Below are positions 1-7,335 of a stretch of DNA of 13,187 nt, piece after piece. The stretch lies in NCBI RefSeq assembly GCF_938028185.1, contig NZ_CALJAH010000197.1, positions 1-13,187 of the forward strand, given 5' to 3'. The stretch is from an uncultured Cardiobacterium sp. Lineage in GTDB: Bacteria > Pseudomonadota > Gammaproteobacteria > Cardiobacteriales > Cardiobacteriaceae. Every line of letters starts with the position of its first letter. Within the stretch, counting starts at the first letter, position 1. The notes under the pieces are model-generated. The model searched no databases. It was not told the origin of the DNA and saw only the letters and a list, made by a program, of their open reading frames with translations. Both the position numbers and the translations under genes were made by a program.

Positions 1-900
1 GCCGCCATCGCCACCATATTGAAGCGCCACAGGAGCACCATCCTGCGCGAACTCAAACGCAACAGCGATGGCAGAACCTACAACGCCAGCAAGGCGCAGG
101 AGCAATACGACAACCGGCGTCTGGTCTGCCACCGCAAGCGCAAGCTCGATGACCCGGAGCTTTTTGCCCTGGTCAAGGACAGGTTTCTGAAACAGCACTG
201 GTCGCCGGAGCAGATCCAGTACCGCCTGCGCCATGAAGGCAGCCCGCATTCCATCAGCTACGCGACCATCTACCGCGGCATTTATGCCGGGCGTTTCAAT
301 GACCCTGACTGGGTGAAAAGCGGCAAGCAAAGGCTGCGTCATCGCGGCAAGCAGCGCCGGCGCAAGGGCGACCCCACGCGCGACAACTTCCCTGTCGCGC
401 ATGAGCTGTCGGAACGTCCGCCAGAGGCGCAAGCACGGGCGCGCATTGGCGATTGGGAAGCCGACACCGTGGCAGGCGTGGTTGGCGGCGCGGTGTTGCT
501 GACGCTGGTTGACCGCAAAAGCCGTTATCTGCACTGCGTGCGGCTGGAGAAGAAGACGGCAGACAACGTGAATGCCGGGATTTTCAAGGTGTTGGCAGGG
601 CAGATAGTGCATAGCATCACGCCAGACCGTGGCAAGGAATTCGCGCGGCACGCGGTGGTAGCGGAGGCGCTGGGGGTGAAAATATACATCCCGCCGCCGT
701 ACCAGCCGTGGCAGCGCGGGACGAACGAGAACACCAACGGGCTGTTGCGCGAATATTTTCCGAAACATCAGGATATTGCGCAATATCCGGATGAGTACAT
801 CGAGAAAGCTGTGCTGGCGTTGAACAACCGCCCGCGCAAATGTTTGCAGTGGAGGACACCTTATGAAGTGTATTTTAATGAAGTGTTGCACTTGGTTTGA
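1..900 (+). CDS. IS30-family transposase, 5' end cut by window edge
   Basis: This is a DDE transposase that cuts and joins the ends of its own insertion sequence. The frame is open from base 1, before the first possible start (TTG at 19), so the N-terminus lies outside the window; about 299 codons are visible. Numbering from the TTG, residues 1-15 complete the helix-turn-helix typical of IS30 (RHRSTILRELKRN). The catalytic core follows: GDWEADTV with Asp149, TPDRGKEF with Asp203, and NENTNGLLREYFPK with Glu237. The C-terminus (RTPYEVYFNEVLHLV) is the usual IS30 ending. No frameshift or stop is seen, so the visible part looks intact. The final codons (gttgcactt) resemble sequence found in IS30 right ends, but I could not fix the inverted repeat because the left end is not present. 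It converges on bamB, 44 bases away. The family call is firm; whether it is active is unknown. Confidence 0.93.
   Translation, partial: AAIATILKRHRSTILRELKRNSDGRTYNASKAQEQYDNRRLVCHRKRKLDDPELFALVKDRFLKQHWSPEQIQYRLRHEGSPHSISYATIYRGIYAGRFNDPDWVKSGKQRLRHRGKQRRRKGDPTRDNFPVAHELSERPPEAQARARIGDWEADTVAGVVGGAVLLTLVDRKSRYLHCVRLEKKTADNVNAGIFKVLAGQIVHSITPDRGKEFARHAVVAEALGVKIYIPPPYQPWQRGTNENTNGLLREYFPKHQDIAQYPDEYIEKAVLALNNRPRKCLQWRTPYEVYFNEVLHLV
771..788. repeat. Perfect 18-bp palindrome inside the transposase gene
   Basis: The sequence ggatattgcgcaatatcc equals its own reverse complement. It codes for residues about 251-257 of the transposase, just after the catalytic Glu region. The symmetry may be chance or a binding site for a dimeric protein; nothing else in the sequence decides this. 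Confidence 0.5.
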
Positions 901-901
901 C

Positions 902-917
902 AATTCGCCGTAAATGG
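902..917 (+). repeat. 16-base repeat copy 1, beside the IS30 right end
   Basis: The bases aattcgccgtaaatgg occur here and again, in the same orientation, at 8037-8052. This copy begins one base after the transposase stop codon and fills part of the 44-base gap before bamB. The flanks on both sides differ between the two copies. It may be a fragment of a dispersed intergenic repeat into which the insertion sequence jumped, or part of the insertion sequence end. The rest of the gap (918-944) shows no clear terminator. Confidence 0.5.
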
Positions 918-944
918 GATGTCCTGCTGCCCTGCCCCACCGGT

Positions 945-2111
945 TTATTGCGGGCGGAATTTGATCAGAGTGCCGTCGCTCAGTTGCCAGAGGATGCTGT
1001 CGCGCAGGACAACCGCCGGGGTGTCGGCGCTGGTCGAGGCGATTTTTTGTTGGCCGATGAGTTCGCCGCTCGCGCCGTCAAGCCAGTGCAGCCAGCCTTC
1101 GTAGTCGAGTACGCCGAGGCGGCCATCGGCGAGGGCAAACGGCGGCGAGAGGCGGCGGCCTTCAAGGCGGTCGTTTTGCCAGCGGATTTTGCCGTCCTGC
1201 GGGTTGAGGGCGACGAGGTGGTCGGTGTCGGTGACGAGGTAGAGGCCGACGCGGTTGATGGCGATGTCTTTTTGGGTGGAGGTTTGTTCTTGTTGCCACA
1301 GCGGCTGTCCCTGTTGCAGGTCCACGGCGAAGATCATCGACTGGTAGGCGGCACCGTAGAGGATGCCGTTGGCGACGATGGGGGTGCTGTCCATGTCCAC
1401 CAGGCGGGCGACGGGGTTGCTGCCGCTGCTGTTGGCGACGCGCTGTTCGATGACCGGCAAGCCATTTTTTTGGTCGAGGACGACGAAGTAGCCGTTGTCG
1501 GTGGTGATGATGACGACGCCGCCGCCAACGACGGGTTCGGCGTTGCCGCGCACGCTGAGGACGGGTTCGTTGATGTGGTAGCGCCACAGTTCGCTGCCGT
1601 TGTCGGCGTCAAAGGCGGTGAGAGTGCCGTCGGTGCTGCGCGCGTAAACTCTGTCGTCGGCGGTGACGGGCGCGGCGAGCATCAGCCCGGAGAGGGGGGC
1701 GCGCCAGCGGGTTTCGCCGTCTTCGCTGGAGAGGGCGAGCAGGTCGCCGTTGTAGGTGCCGAGGTAAACGTTGTTGCGGTTGACGGCGACGCCGCCGCTG
1801 ATGTCGTTGCCGAGTTTTTCCCGCCACAGTTGTGCGCCGCTTTCGCCCTCAAAGGCGTAGAGGCGACCATCGGCGGAGACGGCATAGACGCGGCCGCCGT
1901 CGTAGGCGGGTTTGAGGGCGAGGCCTTTGTCCGCACCGCCGTCGCCGAGGTTGTGTTTCCACTGGATGACGGTGGCGACGCGACCGCTGCTGGGCGGCAG
2001 CGGTTTGGGCGCGGGGCGGTTGTCTTTGCCGAGGAAGAAGTCGGAGGTGGAGGAGCAGGAGGCGAGGGTCAGCGCGGCGGTGCCAAGCTGGATGAGGCGG
2101 CGGCGTTGCAT
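945..2111 (-). CDS. bamB: Outer membrane protein assembly factor BamB (lipoprotein)
   Basis: BamB is a lipoprotein of the BAM complex. It sits on the periplasmic face of the outer membrane, binds BamA and helps fold beta-barrel proteins. The product is 388 aa (E. coli about 392). It starts with a short signal peptide ending in a lipobox (LTLASC, Cys19). The rest is a PQQ-like beta-propeller with repeated blades such as DGRLYAFEGESGAQLW, NGDLLALSSEDGETRW and DGTLTAFDADNGSELW. The conserved NEPVLSVRG and RLVDMDSTP segments match the regions that contact BamA in E. coli. The ATG at 2111 follows the yfgM stop by one base; longer in-frame extensions would overlap yfgM and lose the signal peptide. 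It is the last gene of the operon here. The gene der, which usually follows, is replaced by the convergent IS30 gene. No terminator was seen downstream. Confidence 0.95.
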   Translation of the reverse strand: MQRRRLIQLGTAALTLASCSSTSDFFLGKDNRPAPKPLPPSSGRVATVIQWKHNLGDGGADKGLALKPAYDGGRVYAVSADGRLYAFEGESGAQLWREKLGNDISGGVAVNRNNVYLGTYNGDLLALSSEDGETRWRAPLSGLMLAAPVTADDRVYARSTDGTLTAFDADNGSELWRYHINEPVLSVRGNAEPVVGGGVVIITTDNGYFVVLDQKNGLPVIEQRVANSSGSNPVARLVDMDSTPIVANGILYGAAYQSMIFAVDLQQGQPLWQQEQTSTQKDIAINRVGLYLVTDTDHLVALNPQDGKIRWQNDRLEGRRLSPPFALADGRLGVLDYEGWLHWLDGASGELIGQQKIASTSADTPAVVLRDSILWQLSDGTLIKFRPQ

Positions 2112-2112
2112 T

Positions 2113-2745
2113 TCAGGGTTCCTGTACGGCGAGGCGGGCTTGCAGCGCGTTGATTTCGGCGGCGGTCGTGGTGGACGGGGCAAGCTCCTGGCTGCGTTGC
2201 AGGGCTTGCAGGGCTTCGGGCAGTTTGTTTTGTTTTTCGAGGATGATGCCTTGCAGGGCGGCGGCCTGGGCGGCATAGGCGCTGTCTTTCAGGCCGTCAA
2301 CGGTTTGTAGTGCGGCGTCGTATTCGTTGCTGTCGATTTGGTATTGCGCCTGTTGCCACAGGGCGCTTTGCGCGACGAGTTTGTCCGGGCTGGCGGCGGC
2401 GAGTTTGAGTGCGGTCAGCGCTTCTTCTTTTTGTCCGGCTTTTTGGTAGGCGGCGGCCATGTTGAGCGAGGCCAGCGCGCTGATGTCGCCTCCGGCTTTC
2501 AGCAGGCTGTCGTAAGGGGCGGCGGCGGCTTTGAGGTCGTTTTTTTCCAGCGCTTGCAGCAGGGTGTCCAGTTGGGTCGATTCGTTGGCGCTTTGGGTTT
2601 CCTGGCTGTTCTGCCAGTAGCGGTAGCCGCCGATGGCGCCAAGGCCAATGACGAGGCCGATGATGATGGTGAGGCCGTATTGTTGTAGCCATTCGCGGAT
2701 GAGTTCGACGGTTTCTTCGTCGGTGCGGTCGGTCGAGGGAATCAT
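2113..2745 (-). CDS. yfgM: YfgM family inner-membrane TPR protein (ancillary SecYEG translocon subunit)
   Basis: The product is 210 aa (E. coli YfgM about 206). A short cytoplasmic N-terminus (TDEETVELIREWLQQYG) is followed by one membrane helix at about residues 24-42. A periplasmic domain of TPR-like helices fills the rest (for example ASLNMAAAYQKAGQKEEALT and LQGIILEKQNKLPEALQAL). In E. coli YfgM associates with the SecYEG translocon and the chaperone PpiD and influences the Rcs stress response; that role is carried over here by family. The ATG at 2745 overlaps the hisS stop as ATGA, and the TGA lies one base before bamB, so translation is probably coupled on both sides. An A7 run codes for part of EKND near residue 68. 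Confidence 0.93.
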   Translation of the reverse strand: MIPSTDRTDEETVELIREWLQQYGLTIIIGLVIGLGAIGGYRYWQNSQETQSANESTQLDTLLQALEKNDLKAAAAPYDSLLKAGGDISALASLNMAAAYQKAGQKEEALTALKLAAASPDKLVAQSALWQQAQYQIDSNEYDAALQTVDGLKDSAYAAQAAALQGIILEKQNKLPEALQALQRSQELAPSTTTAAEINALQARLAVQEP

Positions 2746-4013
2746 GCGGTTTCCTGGGTGCGGGGTTGGAGGTGGGCGGACAGCTCGGCAAAGGGCAGGC
2801 TTTGTTGGCTGCCGTCGCGCAGGTTTTTCAGGCTGGCGTGTTGTTGTGCCGCTTCGTCGTCGCCGATGATGAGGGCGTAGTGCGCGCCTTCCTGGTCGGC
2901 TTTGCGCAGCTGGTTTTTCAGCGCCTGTACTTGGGTCTGGACGACGACGCTGATGCCCGCGTCGCGCAGGGTTTGTACCAGCGGCAGCAGGGTGGTGAAG
3001 TGTTTGTCGTCGGTGGCGATGGCATAGACGGTGGGCGGGGTGTCGCGGAAGGTGTCGCGGGTTTGCGCGAGCAGGAGGATGCGCTCGATGCCGAAGGCGA
3101 ATCCGGCGGCGGGGGTGGTCTTGCCGCCCAGTTGTTCGACGAGGCCGTCGTAGCGGCCGCCGGCGGCGACGGTGCCTTGTGCACCGAGGGCGTCGGTCGT
3201 CCATTCAAAGACGGTGTGGCAGTAGTAGTCGAGGCCGCGGACGAGGCGCGGGTTGCGCTGCCAGGCGATGCCAAGCGCGTCCAGCAGGGTGGTGAGGCGG
3301 GCGAAGTGGGCGCGGCTTTCGTCGCCGAGGTAGTCGTCCAGTACGGGTGCGCCGTCAAGCAAGGCTTGTACGCCCGCGTTTTTGCTGTCGAGGATGCGCA
3401 GCGGGTTGGTGGTGAGGCGGCGGCGGCTGTCGTCGTCCAGCGCGTCTTCATGGTTTTGCAGGTAGGCGACCAGTGCCTGCTGGAAGGCGTGGCGTTCGTC
3501 GGCGAGGCCGATGGTGTTCAGCTCCAGCGTCAGCAGGTCAAGTACGCCGAGGCGACGGAAGAGGTCGGCGCAGATGGTGATGAGTTCGGCGTCGAGCGCG
3601 GCGTCCGCCATGCCGAAGGCTTCAACGCTCACTTGCGAGAATTGGCGGCTGCGTCCTTTTTGCGGGCGTTCGTAGCGGAACATCGGCCCTTCGGCGTAAA
3701 CGCGCTGCGGCTGTTGCAGTTTGCCGTGCTGGATCATCGCCCGCACCACGCCTGCGGTCGCTTCGGGGCGCAAGGTGATGCTTTCGTCGTTGCGGTCGTT
3801 GAAGGTGTACATTTCTTTGCTGACGACGTCGGTTTCTTCGCCGACAGCGCGTTTGAACAGGCCGGTTTGTTCGAGCAGCGGCAGTTGCAGCGGGCGGTAG
3901 CCGTAGCGGGCAAGGACGGCGTGGATGCGGTCGTGCAGTTGTTGCAGGTGGCCGGATTCGGGCGGGAAGATGTCGTTCATCCCGCGCAGGGACTGGATTT
4001 GTGTTTTAGCCAT
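2742..4013 (-). CDS. hisS: Histidine--tRNA ligase
   Basis: This class II synthetase charges tRNA-His with histidine using ATP in the cytoplasm. The product is 423 aa (E. coli 424). Visible motifs are TLRPE (residues 80-84), motif 2 RYERPQKGRSRQF (113-125), the histidine-binding LVRGLDYY (257-264), motif 3 GFAFGIER (304-311), and a C-terminal anticodon-binding domain from about 326. The start MAKTQIQSLRGMND lines up with E. coli MAKNIQAIRGMND, so I chose the ATG at 4013. An ATG three codons upstream at 4022 is also in frame but would lengthen the overlap with rodZ. As called, the start overlaps the rodZ end by 8 bases (ATGGCTAA), and the TGA overlaps the yfgM ATG. The gene ispG, which usually lies between rodZ and hisS, is absent. 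Confidence 0.97.
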   Translation of the reverse strand: MAKTQIQSLRGMNDIFPPESGHLQQLHDRIHAVLARYGYRPLQLPLLEQTGLFKRAVGEETDVVSKEMYTFNDRNDESITLRPEATAGVVRAMIQHGKLQQPQRVYAEGPMFRYERPQKGRSRQFSQVSVEAFGMADAALDAELITICADLFRRLGVLDLLTLELNTIGLADERHAFQQALVAYLQNHEDALDDDSRRRLTTNPLRILDSKNAGVQALLDGAPVLDDYLGDESRAHFARLTTLLDALGIAWQRNPRLVRGLDYYCHTVFEWTTDALGAQGTVAAGGRYDGLVEQLGGKTTPAAGFAFGIERILLLAQTRDTFRDTPPTVYAIATDDKHFTTLLPLVQTLRDAGISVVVQTQVQALKNQLRKADQEGAHYALIIGDDEAAQQHASLKNLRDGSQQSLPFAELSAHLQPRTQETA

Positions 4014-4947
4014 TGGGGACATCTACGGTGAAGCGGCGGCTGGAGTTTTTCTGGCGGTAGTTGTCAAGCGGCTGTTCCTGGCCGTTGATGAGCATGACCA
4101 CGCCATCGGGGCGGCCGAGGTTGAATTTGTACGGGGCGCCGTCGGCGGGCAGTTCGATTTTTTCGCCGGCCTTGACGAGTTTCGACAGCACTTTTTTGCG
4201 GCCATTGTCGTAGATTTCGATCCAGCTTTCGGCGGAGAAGGACAACTGGATGCCGCGTGTGCTGCTGGCTGCCGGGCTGTCGCTGGCCGGGGTTTCGGCG
4301 GGCGCTTCGTTGTTGTTGTCGGCGCTGGCCGGGTCGTTGGACACCGGCGGGGTCAGGCCGGGGATGTTTTGTGCGCTTTCCGGCGAGAGTGGCGTGCCTT
4401 CGGGCGAGAGCGGGGTGCCGCCCACTTCCAGCACGATTTCGTTGCCGGGGTTGTTGGTGCTGCCGCCCGTGTCCGCCGGGGCGGTGGTTTCTCCGGCAGG
4501 CGGGGTGTTAAAGGCGCCGTTGATTTGTTTCATCAGCCAGGAGTTGTTGTCAAAGAGCTGGTAGAGCAGCACGCCGCCAATGATGACCACCGGGATGAGC
4601 AACAGCCAGGAGCCGAGATAGCTGCGGCGGTAGGCACGCGGCTGGCTTTCGACGTTGGCGGCGGTCAGGCGCAGTTCCGGCGCGGGTTCGCTTTTGATTT
4701 TGTTAAAGGCCTGGCTGACGGCGGCTTCGTTCAGGCCGAGGAAGCGGGCGTAGAGGCCGAGGTAGCCACGGGTGAAGACCGGCGCGCCGATTTCGGCGAA
4801 GCGGTTTTGTTCGAGTTTTTCGATGATTTCCTGGCTGAGGTTGGACTGCATCGCGGCTGTTGCGATGGAGAGTTCCCGCTTCATCCGTGCCGCCGAGAGG
4901 ACGGCGCCGATGTCCAGTGCGCCGGTGGTGTTGGTTTTTTCGCTCAT
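4006..4947 (-). CDS. rodZ: Cytoskeleton protein RodZ
   Basis: RodZ is a bitopic membrane protein that ties the actin-like MreB filaments to the envelope and supports rod shape. The product is 313 aa (E. coli 337). Residues about 12-85 form the cytoplasmic Xre-type helix-turn-helix domain (GAVLSAARMKRELSIA, LEQNRFAEIGAPVFTRGYL). A basic stretch (PRAYRRSYLG) leads into one membrane helix at about 112-131. A Pro/Thr/Ser/Asn/Ala-rich periplasmic linker runs from about 145 to 232 and contains a duplicated heptad. A C-terminal DUF4115 domain (ISLSFSAESW-like, residues 232-313, IQLSFSAESWIEIYDNGRKK) closes the protein. The ATG lies two bases after the pilF stop, and the end overlaps hisS. Confidence is high from domain order and position. 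Confidence 0.95.
   Translation of the reverse strand: MSEKTNTTGALDIGAVLSAARMKRELSIATAAMQSNLSQEIIEKLEQNRFAEIGAPVFTRGYLGLYARFLGLNEAAVSQAFNKIKSEPAPELRLTAANVESQPRAYRRSYLGSWLLLIPVVIIGGVLLYQLFDNNSWLMKQINGAFNTPPAGETTAPADTGGSTNNPGNEIVLEVGGTPLSPEGTPLSPESAQNIPGLTPPVSNDPASADNNNEAPAETPASDSPAASSTRGIQLSFSAESWIEIYDNGRKKVLSKLVKAGEKIELPADGAPYKFNLGRPDGVVMLINGQEQPLDNYRQKNSSRRFTVDVPNG
4378..4419 (-). repeat. Tandem 21-bp duplication in the RodZ linker
   Basis: Two adjoining 21-base units (4378-4398 and 4399-4419) differ at three positions, and both code for GTPLSPE, residues 177-183 and 184-190 of RodZ. The silent differences show the duplication is not brand new. It lies in the low-complexity periplasmic linker, where length changes are likely tolerated. 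Confidence 0.8.
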
Positions 4948-4949
4948 GG

Positions 4950-5738
4950 TCAGATTCCCAGCGATTTTGCCTCAGGTGTGCTCTTGTAGTTGCCGCGCAT
5001 GACGCGAACCAGCTCTTCTTCCATGCGGGTGTCGCCGCTCTTGCGTGCCGCTTCGATGCCGAGTTTGACGCTTTCCGGGCTGTAGCCGACGTAGGTGTGC
5101 ACCACGCGCAGGTAACGCAGCGCGCCGGCGTAGTCGCCTTTTTGCAGGGCGATTTGCGCGAGCGGCAAGAGGGCGCCTTCGGCCTGCGGGTTGGCGGCAA
5201 TCGCCTGTTTGTAGGCGTTCTCCGCCGCACCGCTTTGGCCACGGCGCTCCATGCAGTTGCCTTCGGCGATGCTGGCGGCGGTTTTGAATTCGGCGTTGCG
5301 CCCGCGCATTTGCCCAAGCAGCGCCTGCATTTCGCTGTCGCGGTCAAATTTGCAGAGGAAGGTGGCGTAGTTGGTGTAGCCGAGCAGGTATTCGGGGTGG
5401 CTGTGGATGAGTTTTTGGTAGATTTGGTTGCCGGAGGCAATGTCGCGTTTTTCTTCGTAGAGGACGGCGAGGATGTTCCAGGCTTCCGGCGGGCGCGAGT
5501 CAATTTCGATGGCGCGTTGCAGTTTCGGTTCGGCCAGATCGTAACGCCCCATTTGCAGGTATTGCGCCCCCAGCTCGACGTAGTCCTTGTAGGCCTGGCC
5601 GTAGTCGGCTTTTTTCTTGGTCACGGTGGGGATGATTTCGTCATCGTTGTTTTTTTTGCCGAAGCCGAGCGTTTCGCAGCCGCTGAGCAGCATCGCCGCC
5701 GCAAGTGCCGCAAGCAGGGGTATGTTTCTGGTTTTCAT
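4950..5738 (-). CDS. pilF: Type IV pilus biogenesis/stability lipoprotein PilF (PilW)
   Basis: This outer-membrane lipoprotein acts as the pilotin that places and assembles the PilQ secretin in type IV pilus systems; the naming PilF or PilW depends on the species. The product is 262 aa. A signal peptide ends in a lipobox (MLLSGC, Cys21). A charged linker rich in Lys, Asn and Asp follows, then TPR repeats from about residue 46 to the C-terminus (YKDYVELGAQYLQMGRYDLA, PPEAWNILAVLYEEKRDIAS, AENAYKQAIAANPQAEGALL, ALQKGDYAGALRYLRVV). The ATG overlaps the rlmN stop as ATGA and the TGA is two bases from rodZ. An eight-A run just after the lipobox (T8 on the + strand at 5650-5657) codes for KKN at residues 28-30. 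No other pilus gene is in the window, so a TPR lipoprotein of another role cannot be excluded, but the position is the canonical one. Confidence 0.92.
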   Translation of the reverse strand: MKTRNIPLLAALAAAMLLSGCETLGFGKKNNDDEIIPTVTKKKADYGQAYKDYVELGAQYLQMGRYDLAEPKLQRAIEIDSRPPEAWNILAVLYEEKRDIASGNQIYQKLIHSHPEYLLGYTNYATFLCKFDRDSEMQALLGQMRGRNAEFKTAASIAEGNCMERRGQSGAAENAYKQAIAANPQAEGALLPLAQIALQKGDYAGALRYLRVVHTYVGYSPESVKLGIEAARKSGDTRMEEELVRVMRGNYKSTPEAKSLGI

Positions 5739-6835
5739 GCGGTTTCTACCTCTTGTCTGGTTTGTCTGTATCGGCGCAGGCGGTCATTGACCTGCCCCAC
5801 GAGCTGCCCGCAGGCAGCGTCTATGTCTTCTCCGCGCGTTTTGCGGATGGTGGCCACGTAACCGTTTTCGGTCAGGTGGCGCTGGAAAGCGAGGATGTCG
5901 CTGCGGCGTGAGCATTCGTAGCGACTGCCGGGAAAGGCGTTGAACGGGATCAGGTTGATTTTGCCGGGGATGCCGCGCAGCAGTTCGACCAGTTGTCGCG
6001 CGTGTTCGGGGGTGTCGTTGACGCCGCGCAGCATGACGTATTCCCAGGTGACGCCGCCGTGCTGGCCGTTGTGCTGCACATATTGGTGGCAGGCATCAAG
6101 CAGCGCGGCGAGGCCGTAGCGGGCATTGACCGGCACTATCTGGTTGCGCAGTTCGTCGTTCGGCGCGTGCAGCGAGACGGCAAGGCTTAAATCAGTGACT
6201 TCGCGCAGGGCGTGGATGGCGGGGACGATGCCGGAGGTGCTGAGCGTGACCCGCCGTTTGGAGAGGCCGAAACCGTAGTCGTCCATCATCAGCCGGGTGG
6301 CGGGCAGGACGTTGTTGAAATTCACCAGCGGCTCGCCCATGCCCATCAGTACGACGTTGGTGACGACGCGGTTGTTGCCGTGGCGGTCGCAGTTGAGCAG
6401 TTCCTTGGCGAGCCAGACCTGGACGATAATTTCGCCGGTGGTAAGGTTGCGGTTAAAGCCCGCGTGGCCGGTGGAGCAGAAGGGGCAGGCCATCGCGCAG
6501 CCCGCCTGCGAGGAAATGCAAAGGGTGCCGCGATCGTCTTCCGGGATGAAAACGGCTTCGATGCTATTGCCGCAGTCGTAGCGGAAAACCCATTTGCGCG
6601 TGCCATCGCTCGCGGTTTTGTCGGTGACCACGGTGGGAAAGCGCAGCTCGGCGATGGTTTTCAGTTTTTCGCGCAGCGGTTTGCTGAGGTCGGTCATCGC
6701 ATCGAAATCAATGACGCGCTCGTGATAAATCCATTTGAGCAACTGTCTGGCGCGGAAGGGTTTTTCGCCGTTGTCAATGAACCACGCGGTCATCGCCTCG
6801 CGGTCAAGGTCAAACAGGTTGATTTTCTCTGCCAT
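5735..6835 (-). CDS. rlmN: Dual-specificity 23S rRNA/tRNA (adenine-C2)-methyltransferase RlmN
   Basis: This radical-SAM enzyme methylates C2 of A2503 in 23S rRNA and of A37 in some tRNAs. The product is 366 aa (E. coli 384). The cluster-binding CX3CX2C motif is CAMACPFC (Cys113, Cys117, Cys120). The two mechanistic cysteines are present: Cys106 in GTLCISSQ, and Cys342 in DAACGQL, which matches the residue that carries the methyl group in E. coli. The SAM-binding GMGEPL (165-170) and substrate motifs SLHAPND and RGVND are also seen. I chose the ATG at 6835, which overlaps the ndk stop as TGATG. A GTG at 6844 is in frame but would add MPL and a longer overlap. The stop overlaps the pilF start as ATGA. 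Confidence 0.96.
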   Translation of the reverse strand: MAEKINLFDLDREAMTAWFIDNGEKPFRARQLLKWIYHERVIDFDAMTDLSKPLREKLKTIAELRFPTVVTDKTASDGTRKWVFRYDCGNSIEAVFIPEDDRGTLCISSQAGCAMACPFCSTGHAGFNRNLTTGEIIVQVWLAKELLNCDRHGNNRVVTNVVLMGMGEPLVNFNNVLPATRLMMDDYGFGLSKRRVTLSTSGIVPAIHALREVTDLSLAVSLHAPNDELRNQIVPVNARYGLAALLDACHQYVQHNGQHGGVTWEYVMLRGVNDTPEHARQLVELLRGIPGKINLIPFNAFPGSRYECSRRSDILAFQRHLTENGYVATIRKTRGEDIDAACGQLVGQVNDRLRRYRQTRQEVETA

Positions 6836-7257
6836 CAGCGGCACAACTCGCGTTCAGCGAAGAAAAAGGCAATTTCGCGCGCAGCGTTTTCCGCGCTGTC
6901 CGAGCCGTGGACGGCGTTGCGCCCCTTGTCTTCGGCAAAATCGGCGCGCAGCGTGCCGGGCGCGGCTTCTTTCGGGTCGGTTGCCCCCATCAGCGTGCGG
7001 TAGCGGGCGACGGCATCCTCGCCGCGCAAGACCTGCACCATCACCGCGCCGGAGGTCATGAAATCCACCAGTTCGGCAAAAAAAGGACGTTCGCGGTGAA
7101 CGTCGTAGAAGCGGGCGGCATCGTCGCGGGACAGCCGCAGCATTTTCGCGGCGACGATTTCCAGGCCGTTTTGTTCGAGGCGGGCGAGAATCGCGCCGGT
7201 ATGGTGGTTTTGCACGGCATCGGGTTTGATGATGGAGAGCGTCATTTGCGCGGGCAT
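6835..7257 (-). CDS. ndk: Nucleoside diphosphate kinase
   Basis: Ndk passes the gamma phosphate of ATP to other (deoxy)nucleoside diphosphates through a phosphohistidine and so balances NTP and dNTP pools. The product is 140 aa, close to the usual 141-143. The nucleophile is His117 in NAVHGSDS, and the start region TLSIIKPDAV is the family signature. The ATG at 7257 (MPAQMTLSIIKP) lines up with E. coli MAIERTFSIIKP and has a GGAG ribosome site (+ strand ctcc, 7263-7266) five bases upstream. An in-frame upstream ATG at 7308 would overlap the putative promoter and is rejected. It is the first gene of the seven-gene run and overlaps rlmN by one base. Confidence 0.96.
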   Translation of the reverse strand: MPAQMTLSIIKPDAVQNHHTGAILARLEQNGLEIVAAKMLRLSRDDAARFYDVHRERPFFAELVDFMTSGAVMVQVLRGEDAVARYRTLMGATDPKEAAPGTLRADFAEDKGRNAVHGSDSAENAAREIAFFFAERELCR

Positions 7258-7298
7258 GAATACTCCGTGAAGATTGTGTGAGCTTAAAAACGGGCGGT

Positions 7299-7307
7299 AT
7301 GGTAGCA
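7299..7307 (-). promoter_or_regulatory. Candidate extended -10 promoter for the ndk operon
   Basis: On the minus strand the 78-base gap between murU and ndk holds TGCTACCAT: a TGn element directly before a -10-like hexamer (four of six bases match TATAAT). It would start transcription about 35 bases before the ndk ATG. No good -35 is seen at 16-17 bases, so this is tentative. No terminator for murU was found in the gap, so read-through from dsbA-amgK-murU is also possible. Confidence 0.35.
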
Positions 7308-7335
7308 CATCGGGCGACGTTTGAGATTTTTGCGA

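Noticed and set aside
897..2153. Long open frame (418 aa) on the + strand opposite bamB
   Set aside because: It is Val/Ala/Gly/Asp-rich, matches no family, and mirrors the codon bias of the well-supported bamB. A GC-rich antisense shadow.
2113..3204. Extended 363-aa version of yfgM reaching into hisS
   Set aside because: The N-terminal 153 residues are an Arg/Pro-rich shadow of hisS. The ATG at 2745 with the ATGA overlap gives the normal YfgM length.
2766..4031. Long open frame (421 aa) on the + strand opposite hisS
   Set aside because: hisS is certain from its motifs, and the opposite frame shows the same low-complexity shadow composition.
3925..4989. Open frame of 354 aa on the + strand opposite rodZ
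   Set aside because: No recognisable domain; it covers a secure gene and lacks its own context.
7258..7308. Upstream start for ndk at 7308
   Set aside because: The extra 17 residues are not part of the family, and the ribosome site and alignment favour 7257.
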